NCBI RefSeq assembly: GCF_000711695.1
Contig: NW_013546991.1
Coordinates: 62,001 to 126,000 of the forward strand
DNA: 64,000 nt
Source of the DNA: Tilletiaria anomala UBC 951
Lineage: Eukaryota > Basidiomycota > Exobasidiomycetes > Georgefischeriales > Tilletiariaceae
Direction of reading: 5' to 3'
The notes below the pieces were generated by a model. It did no database searches, was not told the DNA's origin, and saw only the letters and a list, made by a program, of their open reading frames with translations. Shown here in pieces: positions 1 through 11,195 of the stretch; the stretch's first letter is position 1; each line of letters opens with the position of its first letter. The position numbers and the translations under genes were made by a program.

Positions 1-18
1 TTGAACGTGCGCAACTAG

Positions 19-157
19 GCCCCTGCTTGAGGTTGCTGACCAGATTTTCATCGCGGAAGACATCCGCCAGCCAGAGCTGGAGGGTCGTGAAATACTGAGC
101 GAAGTGTCAGAGGCAACCCAACTGCCCAACGTCTTTAACCCGAAGGATTGCGGATGA
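19..157 (+). CDS. 3' terminal exon of an unidentified gene, cut by the left window edge
   Basis: A reading frame enters from the left edge and ends at TGA 155-157. A CTAG acceptor at 15-18 would open the exon at 19, with one base finishing the previous codon and then CCC CTG CTT GAG. The peptide is acidic and protein-like (it contains LLEVADQIFIAEDI and ends NPKDCG) and its codons mostly end in G or C, as in the real genes of this window. I do not recognise the family. The rest of the gene lies outside the window, so its function cannot be inferred. The alternative is a chance frame of about 45 codons. Confidence 0.4.
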
Positions 158-3100
158 AAGAATGGAAAGAGATACAAAGGTAGATATAGCCACCTATAGG
201 CCTTGGGCGTTGAGTGCTTGGGGACTGAGCTGCGTTTACTGCAGCTCGGTATCGCCAGAGCAATTCCTCGATCATCTGACACATTGGACATGCAGGCGAT
301 ACTTATAAATGTGCAGCATTCGACCTTCTGTTGTGGATGGGTTACATCATGGGCTTTCAGATCCTCACTTCCCAAAGCACTTCACTGTATTCTATAACTA
401 CATGGCCTCACAACGCTCAGCATTCTTCCAGGCGCAGCCTATTTTCTACCCCCAAGGACTAACGAACCGCTTTTTGGCTTCGATTACAGACAATAAGGCT
501 GTCGTGTAAATTAGAGTGTACATACAAATGGCCTTGCGCAACACACGTTAAGCCCACTTCCCAATTTTGCAGATTCAGATTCCAGAACCAATGCAAAGCT
601 CGGCGAACGCCAGAAAGATTAATAAGATATGTACACGACGTACAGGCTTAGGGAAGTGAGCTCGGCTGAAGGCACACAGTTACCTTGCAAAAATGTGACA
701 TTTTGTAGCATCTCCTGCCTATTACCCGAGGACTATGATCCCTCTGTCCATCTGAAATGTGAGTTTCGACTAATTCACACACATTCGGCATTGTGATGCA
801 AGTGAATCGGACGGGACGTTGCCTTGTCAAATGGCAATTGTGCATATGAATGGTGAACGGTTCACATTCATAAGGGACAAAGTGGCTGAGCGAGAATAAG
901 TGATTATACATATATTGTTACTTGATGATCTGAAAGTGTGTGAGCCAGACCTGGCAATGTCGAAGGTGTTAATGTGTGTGCGCTTCACACATTTGCACAA
1001 GGTACTCTACTTTGTACAGTTTCAGACTATGGATCTGGAGATGCTTTTAGAGCATGAGTGGTCGTAATCAACTCTGCCACACTCTGCTTGCTTCATTCGT
1101 ATATCACGGATTTTATTTAAATCTACGATGAATGGGTTACGTATTACTGCGCCGTATGGTCCATACCATGATCGTGTGGATTACCCAGACCAGTCGCCGA
1201 GCCCAGAGGCCAGAACGTATCCCACGTCATGGTCACCCCCAATTGGTCTTACATTCTACATATAGAGTGGGAACCAGTTTACCACAAGGTCAGGGTCAGT
1301 ATGTGCGTAGCTCTGTACAAGAGGATCCCTCCCCATCGTTTACTCTACAACTGCCCTGCCATGCGCCACTATCTTCATGAGCCCGATCACGACTGAGCCC
1401 TGTTCATCGGCCACCACGCCTGGCGGGTGTCACAGACGCTTCATCATCTTTGCAGATCTGGGAAAATTTAGCCTTTGGACGCGGGCTACAACAAAGCAAT
1501 AACACTCCAGCAACTGATCGACACTCCAACATCAACCCGTTCAATACTCGCATAGGCATGATGATGACATGCTCCTTCATCATTGCCTTTCACCAGCTAA
1601 TACTCGTGATCTGAACCCCCGGCCCTGAAGTCTGAACTCGGAGCGCCCGCGAGTGGAACAGGGCCAGCATTGCGCCATGTTTGCTGCGATTCAGCCCATG
1701 TACCACATTTAGACTAACTCCGTAGGACGGCAATCCGTTTGATTCCATTGCATCAACATTTTCCGGTTCCGACTTGCGACTCAGCTTCCAGCTCTTCCAG
1801 CCTTCGACATGGGACGGCACTTTCACGCATGGAGGAGGAACGATTAGACCTCGGAGTAGCGCAGATCTGTGCAGGCTAAGGAACCAGCCACACGGAGATC
1901 GGAGATTCGCGTCCCGACGACGCCTGGCTCCCTGGAGTACTTGTCCTTGTACACAGCGTGGAATCACCTCGAGCTTCTCATCACAGCCATGTAGACCCGA
2001 CTATACCATCAACCAAAGTCCATAGTTTGTACGTGGTAAAGCGCCAGTACAAGCCTCACCAACGAGTCAAATCGTTCCAGTATCTATATACCCGATCCCA
2101 ACTAGATCCCGACCATCTTCATACTACTCTGCATCACATACATAGGGATTGTCTGTTGGATCGTTGAAGCTTGGCGGCCGACGCTTGAACATTGTTCAAG
2201 AAAACATGCTATATGCACAGGTCTTTGGCGCCTTCTGCTGCCTGATTTCCGAGGCTGGCTGTATGCGCCATATGCTTCGGCGCAATATGATATCTACTCG
2301 AATCGAAACGCTGCGAGGGAATGACGGAATCAGGGTATTCAATAGCTTCTTTTGAGGCCTATTCTATGACCCAGCTTCATTCAATCCTCCAAAGGATGTT
2401 TTAACATCCCCCAAATACATTTATAAGGAGAATCCCTTGGAAAAATGAGGCTGCTTCCCCACCGTCGTGCGTCCTGCAGCAGCGAGATCCGTGGCCTTGG
2501 TCCATCTGGTCTGGTTTGCTGTGGTTTTCCAGCTGTCTGCTCCTTGCAAGTCTGACCATTAGCCTGCGAGGGCGCAGCTGCTCCGATGCAAGTGAGTTCT
2601 TGCGTGTCTGTGCCAAATCCAGTCCAATGCTGGATTTCTGGTCATGATAACTGTCAGCATTCCCTCTCATTCGGCTCAGCACTATTGTAGTTCCTGCGAT
2701 TGCAAGGGGGCTTCATGACCTTTGTCGTACTGGTGGAGTCGATTACCGCGAGCCCAGTAGTTGTAGACACGAAAGCGGCAATCAATGTCAACACCGCGCT
2801 CCTTAACGCGCACCAGGTCACGGACCCACCGAACATGGGGTGTAGGAATTAACCCTCAGACATTCACCAGAAGAGTCCCCGATCTGGTGCAGCGGTCGCT
2901 GCATGACTTCCCTTAGTTAAACGGCATCGGCGCATACTGTATTCGCGGTAATATTAACACGAAAGGACTAGTGCATACGGAGTCGGGGCCTTCACCTCCC
3001 TCCCAATATCAGCCAAAAGAACATTGGTCTTTGCTCATGAATCATTCCCCCTGCCTCATCCTTCCCTTTCCCAACAGGGTTCACAGTATTGGGAAAGGGA

Positions 3101-3199
3101 TCCACCTAATCTAGTCTCCAGGTGCGTACGGCTGGGCCCAGTAGACATCGGCCTGCCGTCGTCAGTAAGAAGCATGGGTCCATCAGCACGGTCCCACCG
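158..3199. other. Gene-poor stretch, no supported gene
   Basis: Several short open frames occur on both strands (for example 1590-1967 minus, 125 codons). None has a recognisable motif, consistent GC-rich third positions or sensible splice-site continuation. I see no tRNA-like arm structure, tandem repeat or transposon end. It holds the downstream region of the left-edge gene and otherwise nothing I can name. Confidence 0.5.
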
Positions 3200-4715
3200 T
3201 CGATTCTCATGCGGTAAACACTGCTTCCTTGTACACGAACTGAGGACGTCAAAACGCAGCATCCTCAACGCACTGCGGGGGTCAACGACATCTTGCGCGA
3301 TGCAGGCACCTTCGACCAACATTTCGAGGGCGCTGATGTCGCGCACATGGAAGGCCATACTCAGGCCTCCTAGGAACAGTACCAAGGGACCATGGCAGCA
3401 ACGCCAACAGTAGCAATAGCGGTGTCGTTAGTGGCAACGGTGGTGACAACGACAACGGAAATGGCAACGGAAACAACGGAAACAACGGTAACGATGGCAA
3501 CAGCGGTGCTGCTGATTCCAACAGCTCTCCTGCTAACAACCTGCCTGCCAATCACCTGCCTGCCAATCATTTTCCCGCAAGCAATCCTCCTGCTGGAAAC
3601 CCATCCTCTGGCAGCTCACCTTCCGACAGTCCGCCTACCGCGGGCGCTCCATCTGTACCCGACACAAGCCAGGTGAGGGAAGCAACCTTACGAGGAGCAC
3701 CAGCCTCACCACACCAGGCGGAGACTCTTAGTCAGCAGGATGTATCTCGCATGAGCTCATCTTCTCATCCAGCGTGACAGTCCTCGCGCTCACCCACTGA
3801 CGCCCATAGGTCGTGACGCTCGAAGCTGCGGCGATGGCACATTGACTCCCGGCTCTGGAACGAAAGGAATGGGCAACAACACAACAGATAGCGACAACCC
3901 AGGCTCAACGACCCCAGACGCCCAACTGCACTAGGTGCTGGCAGTGGCACTGATGGGGAGAGCCGAGCAGGCTCCTAGCGCTCCTCTTGTCGATGGCGGC
4001 ACTGGTGCACCTCTTCCTACCATCCTTCCCGTAGCCAGCAGCGCCGGTCCTCCTCGCACCAATGGCAGCGCCCCTCCCTGCTGGTGACACCCCTTCTGCT
4101 ACTGAATGCGGCCCTCCTACAGCCCCTCCAGCTGACGACAGCGCCTCTTCAACGGACGGTAACGCCCTTACAGCAGACGGCAGTGCACCCCTCCCGCGGA
4201 AGGTAGCCCCCCCTGCTGACGGCAGCACCCCTCCCACTGACGGTAGCGGCCTCTTGCCGGTGATGGTACATGCATCCATACATCTCCTGCACCCGGTGAA
4301 GGCGACGGTACCGGTCCGGAAAATTGTATCTCCCATGATTTGCTCTCCCGCCATTCTGTACTTTCCACATGCAAACGGTGTGCGCTGGCGGTGCGACCTG
4401 ACCTCATTCCCATCCTCGGCTTCTCGTACCAACAGGTCGTCAGCGAGACAGAGAATGCGGTGATCCCCATGAACCAGCGGACCCCTATCCTCCAGCTGAA
4501 CAACCTGCGATGGAGGCGCCCCTGCCCACGAACCGGAGCCGGCTCCGAGCGACTTCACTCTAGAACCTGTCAATTTACCTGACTGTGGTACGGATGATGG
4601 AGGTGATGCTGGTGGAGGGGATCTGGGCGATGGTGACTTCGAGGGTGGCGTTCTCGGAAACATCGGCGGTGACACAGGCGACATGCATGGTCACATGGAT
4701 AGCAGAGACTTTTGA
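3200..4715 (+). pseudogene. Decayed low-complexity (Asn/Gly/Pro/Ser-rich) protein gene
   Basis: Coding-like segments follow one another on the plus strand but in different frames. About 3240-3374 encodes an Asp/His/Thr-rich piece (contains RTAGVNDILRDAGTF) closed by TAG. About 3390-3675 encodes an Asn/Gly/Asp tract and then Pro/Asn/Ser repeats (NLPANHLPANHFP). About 4060-4260 encodes Pro-rich units repeating DGS or DGN. About 4515-4715 encodes a Gly/Asp-rich tail (DDGGDAGGGDLGDGDFEGG) ending at TGA 4713-4715. No single set of plausible introns joins them: stops and frame changes are frequent. The composition resembles a secreted or cell-surface protein, but no signal peptide is preserved. It may be a decayed gene or a rapidly drifting low-complexity locus. 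Boundaries are approximate. Confidence 0.4.
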
Positions 4716-5552
4716 TGGGTCGATGAAGTAAGAACCGAGTTAATAGGCGTCCCTCCATTAAAATAAGCAGAACAAGCTCTCGAGCTGATCAAGATACGAA
4801 TGGCGCACGATATCTTCACTTGTTGATTCCGTTTTTTCCCCAACTCTCTCACTCTGCACACGACGCATCAGCAACGATCGGCTCACGACTTTATCAGCAT
4901 CTCTCGAGAGTAATTATCCGCACGAATACCTTGCATTGGTAGTGGCGGCGCCTGCACTTCGCGTCCAACCATCGTTGAACGAGGTGTATTGGCTCCAGTA
5001 TTTTAGTTTACTTTGTTCAATCCCATCTTTCATGTCGGACCGACTGAGTTCAGCTGGGCTTGACACACGATGCTCGCCAAGTCGCATCAGTGCGGTTGCA
5101 GAGCAGCGCGATATTCACTGCATGCATCTGCGTTGCTTTCGCGTTAAGCCAATGTATGGGATTGATGGCGCATTACTCTCGCATACGGCATCTTTGAGTA
5201 CAATAGAAGTAGGATATGCGAGGGTTCAGTTATTTTTTTTGTGCGTTTCGGGAACGGCGGGATTCGGAATGCGCGCCAAAAATCATTTTTCTTTGCGACC
5301 ATGGTCATCGCTCGAGATGAGGGACTCGGAAAGATGGTACGCCGTCATACACGCACAAAAACCGCATTTCGAGACATCAGGTACACTCCCACGGCAGACA
5401 GCGGAGTGCTGGAAAGATCGCTGAAACGAGGAAGGGTGCCTTTATTCTACCACTGAAACCTGATGCTTCCGAATCGCGCAGCTGTCTCCTTTTAGGGCAG
5501 GCACAGTGCGGCGAAGTTATCCAAGACCAGTGGAGCCAGTCATATCGACAAC
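4716..5552. promoter_or_regulatory. Upstream region of the DHR2-like helicase
   Basis: This stretch has no convincing gene. The open frame at 4936-5424 (162 codons) has no recognisable motif and poor codon bias. It presumably carries the promoter and 5' leader of the helicase starting at 5553. I could not identify a specific regulatory motif. Confidence 0.4.
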
Positions 5553-8500
5553 ATGGGCAAGAAGAAACACCGCCAGGCCGATGCTGGCCCTGACAGCTAC
5601 AAGCCGGTATTTGCAGGGTCTAAGTCGAACGGAGGCGCCAGTATCAACCCTGACCTCAGGTTGATTGCGCAAGAATCTGATCACGATGCGGCCAGCGCCA
5701 GCACCAATGGCGATGATTCGAGCTGCGACTTCCGGAGGAAATCACATCTAACTGCTATTAATGGTCTCCACACCGCCCGGAACTCTTCGAATGGCCAGGG
5801 TGCCCAAGGGTGGACCAACGAGGATTCTTCATCCGTTCTCAAGGCTGCGGCTCAAGCAGGCTTCGCCAACTTCAAGGCTGGTTCTTCTGGCCTCTCGCCC
5901 ACGAAGAACGCGAGTGGGGCGTCGGCGAACCCCATGAAGGGCAAGTGGAAAGCGTTGGAAAGGAATGTCGACACCCGGATTCTGGAATCCAGGAAAGAGC
6001 TGCCTATTTGGGCAGGGAGAGACGCAATCGTCAAGGCTGTGCGTGAAAATGATACCGTGATTCTCCTGGGAGAGACGGGCAGCGGGAAAACGACCCGTGA
6101 GTGAAAGCTGGACGGAGACACTTGGCACATGTCCACTGACGACACTGAGTGCGGCCGGGCAGAAATACCACAGTTCTTGTATGAGGCTGGCTTCTGCGGT
6201 GCAGCTTCCAACTCCAACGACCGAAGCCAGAACCTTCTCATCGGCGTCACCCAGCCGCGTCGAGTGGCAGCCATCTCGCTGGCCCGGCGTGTCGCTCAAG
6301 AGATGGGGTGTCCTGATCCGCAAAGTCTCAGTCATGCTGTGCTTCATGGCTCCGCTAAAGGGAGCATGTGGCGAAAGAGCACTTTTACCAATGGCGGCGC
6401 CGAGACTGATGGCGCAGCTTCTGCTGCAGCACATGCTGGCCCAAGCAAAGACGATGCCCTCGTGGGCTACTCGATTCGATTCGACGATCGCACCGGTCCA
6501 TCGACACGCATCAAATTCATGACGGATGGCTTTGTCCTTCGTGAGATGATGGGTCGAGGCCTGCAAACTCTTGCGCAGATGATAGAAACGAACGCCGGTT
6601 GCCGAAACCTACAACCATCGCTGTTGTCGCGCTATTCGGTTCTGATCATCGACGAAGCGCACGAAAGGACCCTCGATACCGATCTTGTCCTCGGCCTCGC
6701 CAAAAGCATTCAACGCGATCGAAAGCGCAGGCGGCTAGAATGGTTACAGTCCAAGAATAATGACGCTAGCACGGAAGTGAATGGAAAAGCACGTGACGAA
6801 GCACCGCCAGAGCTCAAGATCGTCGTCATGAGTGCTACTTTGGACGCACAAAAATTTGCCGACTTTTTTGGACAACAGAGCGCAGGAAAGATAGCGCCAG
6901 CGCCTATCCTATACGTGCAAGGCCGACAGCACGCGGTCGACATATGCCACACAGTCGACAGCTGCGAAGATTGGGCGGACGCAGCACTTCGAACAATTCT
7001 GCAGGTCCATCTGGAGAACCCTCCAGGCGATGTTCTGGTGTTCATGACTGGTCAGGAGGAGATCGAAAAGTTGCGCAGTCAGCTCGAGTCGTATGGAAAA
7101 GAGTTGAAAGCATGGCACGAGACCAAGCTGGAAGGCGCACCTGCGGAAGACGTCAATGGAGCAGGCAATCCCAATAAAAGACGACGGATTTCAAAACAGC
7201 CGCCAGATGATATGCTCGTGCTACCTATGTATGCTGCGCTTGGCTCAGACGCAAGCATGGCCGTCTTCCAACCCACGCCGCCGCGCACGCGCAAGATTGT
7301 CCTGGCGACGAACATTGCCGAAACGTCGGTCACCATCCCTGGCATCAAGTATGTCATCGATTCGGGTCTGTCTAAAGTCAAAAAATACTCACACGCGACC
7401 GGCGTCGAGATCCTCGAGTCCGAGCCCATCTCACGGTCCTCAGCGATGCAACGTGCAGGTCGTGCAGGACGTGATGGGCCGGGGACATGCTTTCATCTAT
7501 ACACGAAGCACGCCTTCGAAGGCCTCGCGGAGAGCCCCACGCCTGATATCCTCAAAGTCGACCTTGCAAACGCATGCCTGCAGCTCTGTGCCGTTGGCCG
7601 CAACCCGATGAGCTTCGACTGGCTCGATGCGCCCGCGGGGGATGACATTGCGCAAACCATGGTGCGGCTCATGCAGCTCGGTGCGATTATTCTGGAGAAG
7701 GCGGGCGAATCGCAGGAGGCACCTGCGATCTCTCCGCTGGGGGCCAAAATGGCTATGCTTCCGCTCTCACCGTCGTTTGCTCGTGTTTTGTTGGCGGCGG
7801 GGCAGGTCTCACCGACGGTGGCGCGACAAGCACGGGACCTTGTGGCGATCCTCAGTGCCGACCGGGGTATGTTTTTCGAGCCGAACGATTCGGAGCGGAA
7901 AGAGCAAGCATCACTTGCGCGCGCCAGCCTGGCTCATCGGAGCGGCGATCACGCGACGTTCCTCTCTGTGCTGTACCAATTCATCGCCATATCAGAGCAA
8001 GCAGTGAAGTTCGCAAAAACGCCCAAGCAAGGGCGAGAGGAGGTTCGTGCCTGGTGCGAGAAGCACTTCATCCACTATCGCACCATGTCGAACATTTTCG
8101 CCATCCGGCAGCAGCTCAAGCGCATCTGCAAGCAGCGGGGGATCGTCTGCGATGACGAGGACGGCAGCTCCTTGCATCGAAAGCGCGACGGGTCCACCGC
8201 GGGTTCTTCCTCGCAAGATTTCAACAACGACGATGATGGCGACAACGGCGACGGCCAAGATAAAGCGTTCTTCGCCGGTGCCGGCGCCGCTACTGCGGAT
8301 GGCATGTTTGTCAGTCGCCCGGGCCAGCAAGCTGCTATGCGCGCCAATTGGCAGACGTTGCAGGATGAATCGTATGAGCAACTGCGCAAGGCATTGCTGC
8401 CTGCGCGCACGCACCAATGTGCTTACCGCAACCCCGAAGGGCCGGGGTACAAGCGTGGTAGTGATGTAAGTAAGAACTTGCCGAACTCACTCGCTTCTGC

Positions 8501-8710
8501 TACACGGCTCTGACGTGACTATCTGCTTTCCGACACTGCTAGATCGTTAAAATACACCCATCCTCTGTCCTCGCACATCGACAGCCGGATGTGATTGTGT
8601 TTGAGGAAGTGGTCTTGACGTCTCAGCTGTTTGTGCGCTGCGTCAGCGCGATCGAAGCGAGCTGGCTGTCCGAAGCGATAGCAGGCGTGAGACAGATTGT
8701 GGCAGTCTAA
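5553..8710 (+). CDS. DHR2: DEAH-box ATP-dependent RNA helicase, Dhr2/DHX33-like
   Basis: This is a predicted nucleolar RNA helicase; the Dhr2/DHX33 family acts in 18S rRNA maturation. Exons are 5553-6096, 6163-8465 and 8543-8710, giving 1004 aa; the first intron splits the CAA codon just after the P-loop. Motifs in order: Walker A GETGSGKTTQ near residue 178, DEAH (IIDEAHER) near 344, SATLDAQKF near 405, VFMTGQEEIE, TNIAETSVTIPG, and QRAGRAGRDG near 611. Winged-helix, ratchet and OB-fold regions follow, with the last exon encoding the end of the OB-fold. The first about 150 residues are a low-complexity lysine/serine-rich extension (MGKKKHRQ). At 1004 aa it is longer than the usual about 700-735 aa, through this extension and acidic inserts near residue 850. 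DEAH membership is certain; the Dhr2 subfamily is inferred from order and size. It is tail-to-tail with the dehydrogenase, 161 bp away. Confidence 0.85.
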
Positions 8711-8871
8711 CTTTTTATCACAATGATGTCAATGGATAGGACTTGCAAAACAGGCCGGCTTGCCTTCCTCTTGATCGATTCGCTAGCCTCAATGCGTATA
8801 CTATTATTAACCCGATGTATCCATTACTGAGCATCAGCCCAATTCTGTCCTCAAGCGCTAACTTTTCTCGT

Positions 8872-10479
8872 TTATTCATCATCGACAATGATTGTCTTAA
8901 CTGAGAACTTGGTCCGGTCAGCCGCGTGCTCGACAGCTTCCTTTGCTTTCTCGAGGGGGAAGGTAGAGGTTACAATTTGCTTGACGTTGATGACTCCGGA
9001 AGCGACGAGCCGGATGGCCTTGGGCCAGGTATCGCGGTATCGAAAGAGGAAGAGCAAAGTCTGCTCGTTGGTAGAAATGTGCATGAAATCGATCGAAATC
9101 TTAGGCTTGCCGACACCAATGACCATGATCCTTCCACCCGGAGCGACAGAGACTGCCGGGAGAACGGAGCCAAGAGAGGATTGATTTTTTCAGTGGTTTC
9201 ATAAGAAGTTCGTTTGAGGTTGCACCTGAAGAGATCACTCACACGCGCAAGTAGAGATACTGGACTCAACACCAGTACATTCCATGGCGATCGAGGGCAT
9301 CAATTCCTCAACGCCACCCGCCGCCTTGGTGAAGAGCGCAACAATTTCCCTTGCAGCATCCCGAGGTGTCTTGTTCACATCCACCTTGTACGTCTCCACA
9401 TCCGCCACCAGCTTTCTTGCAAAGTCCAATCGGTCCTGCTGCAGATCCGTAATGACGATGGGGCTTGCGCCGGCTGCTTTTGCGCAAAGAAGCTGTACTA
9501 CCCCGATAGGCCCTGCACCAGTGATCAGAACCGGGTGGCCGAGACGGATGTCGGCGCGTTGCGTGGCGTGCAAGCAGACGGACAAGGGCTCCAAGCAGGC
9601 AATCTCGGCGTAAGAGAGCGAGTCCGGCACTTTGTGAAGCCACCCAGCTGGGTGGACATGGTAGCGTGTAAGGGTGCCGTTTGCGGGCGGAACACTAGGA
9701 AAGGAAAGAGAAGAAAGGAGAGGGAAAGGGGAGTGAATCATGGGTCATTTGCATAAGTACAGCGCCAGCATTGCTTGAGCAGTAGGACCTCACCTGTAGA
9801 AATCTACCGTTGGGCAAAGGTTGTACTGGCCCGTCAGGCAATATTTGCACGTAGCTTTACCGCATGGTACACCGGGCTCGATAGCGACGCGGTCACCAGG
9901 TTTGACGTTTGTCACGCCTGCACCGACAGCAATGACGATTCCGCCTGATTCGTGTCCCAGCGCGGTCTGGTCGGTGATGGTCCAGGGGCCGAGGCAGCCG
10001 TGCTTCCAGAAGTGCACGTCAGAGCCGCAGACACTGGTCAAGAGCGAAGAAGCAAATGTCACAAAAACGGCGAGCATAAGGATGTAAGGAATCAGCAGTT
10101 TGTACTTTCCAATTGAAGGAGCTTTTCTCAAACATACCCGGTGGCACGAACGTGCACGAGAGCCTGACCAGGACCAGGCTTGGGCGCATCAGACTTGACG
10201 AGCTTGAGCTGACAATCGTGCGTGGCCCTAGAGAGCAGGTAGGCAACCAGGTGCAGAGCAGCGAGATCATACATGGAAAGGGAGCGTAGGATATCAGCAA
10301 GTTGCGCCACTCGTATCAGCACAGAGGAGCAGAGAGCAAAGCAGGCCCGACCCGTCCTACGTTTACCCCCTTCGAGGAAGCAATGTCCCCATCAAACTAG
10401 CCAACAAACATCGTACTCACATTAAGGTCAGGTTCTCCTTGAGGGAGGGCACGGCCGAGTCGGTAGCGACGGGTGCCAT
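8872..10479 (-). CDS. Zinc-dependent polyol dehydrogenase, sorbitol/xylitol/L-arabinitol dehydrogenase family
   Basis: This is a medium-chain NAD-dependent dehydrogenase that oxidises a sugar alcohol to a ketose in the cytosol. Exons on the minus strand are 10421-10479, 10138-10227, 9794-10033, 9243-9694 and 8872-9152, giving 373 aa. Catalytic zinc ligands are visible as C52 (CGSDVHFW) and H77-E78 (LGHES). The four structural-zinc cysteines are C107, C112, C115 and C123. The Rossmann motif is TGAGPIG, and an aspartate ends the second strand (VITDLQQ), which favours NAD over [15 protein letters not shown] closely resembles fungal L-arabinitol 4-dehydrogenase and xylitol dehydrogenase, but the substrate cannot be settled by eye. 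The start is chosen because exon 1 supplies AT and exon 2 supplies G of an internal Met, leaving a clean frame. A TATA-like element lies 129 nt upstream. Confidence 0.88.
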
Positions 10480-10607
10480 GCTGTCTTGCAGGTTGTCGAA
10501 GATGGAGGGCTGGGTGCAAGCGGGGCCGAATGCAAGAAGCTGGGAGGAAGAGGGCAGAGCGAGGAGCTGGGGAGATGCAATAATTCATTCCTTTGTCGCC
10601 GGATCCT

Positions 10608-10614
10608 CTTTATA
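10608..10614 (-). promoter_or_regulatory. TATA-like element of the polyol dehydrogenase
   Basis: On the minus strand this reads TATAAAG, 129 nt upstream of the chosen ATG at 10479. That distance is normal for fungal core promoters. Its function is inferred from position only. Confidence 0.4.
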
Positions 10615-11195
10615 TTGATACTCTTCGCGGGGGATGCCCGAGCGAGGACAGAACCTCATCCCAACGAGGCGCAACGCAGTGCATACGGAATAGAGGAATG
10701 TCGATCGACAAGGGGAAACGCACTCTTAGCTCAGCAACTAAAAGGGCAGATTGCCGCGTTTACCGCGCGCACAAGAGATTGCCGGGGAGACATTTGGTTC
10801 AGCGATACTCTACGATCGGCTTATACAACCGCCACATTCACCAGCCACTGTCGGACTCGGTGCATGCACTTAATTCCATGTCCGTTTCGCTCTGTGTGTG
10901 CAGCCAATTGTGTCAAGCGACTGCGGGTGGAGAGAAAGAGGAACCATCTCATTTGCAGTATTACTTCTTTTGTGACCTTCGCGACTTGATGAATCGTCGG
11001 CCGTGGATCTACCCCCCACTCTTGTCGACACTCCATCGACGGCAGTCCGCAGGCAGTGATCACGACGGGAGCCAGAACCTTTCCCGGAGGGGGGGGGAGC
11101 CGTTTGGACAGCCGATGCTGATACTATGCCATTGTGCTACAGGGTCAACTAGAGAGAGCGACGAACGCAAGTGAAGAAAAAGGAAAAAAACCCGC
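10615..11195. other. Spacer between the dehydrogenase promoter and the Miro stop codon
   Basis: This holds the distal promoter of the dehydrogenase and the 3' flank of the Miro gene. A run of nine G occurs at 11089-11097. The 193-codon plus-strand frame starting at 10593 has no motif and weak codon bias, so I do not call it a gene. Confidence 0.4.

Noticed and set aside
3905-4684. Minus-strand frame of 259 codons, Pro/Ser/Gly-rich
   Set aside because: It is the complement of the plus-strand low-complexity repeats; it lacks motifs and plausible start context.
5829-6566. Minus-strand 245-codon frame
   Set aside because: It is antisense to conserved helicase motifs in the DHR2-like gene.
10593-11174. 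Plus-strand 193-codon frame between the dehydrogenase and GEM1
   Set aside because: No motif, odd composition and weak codon bias; it lies in promoter and 3' flank sequence.
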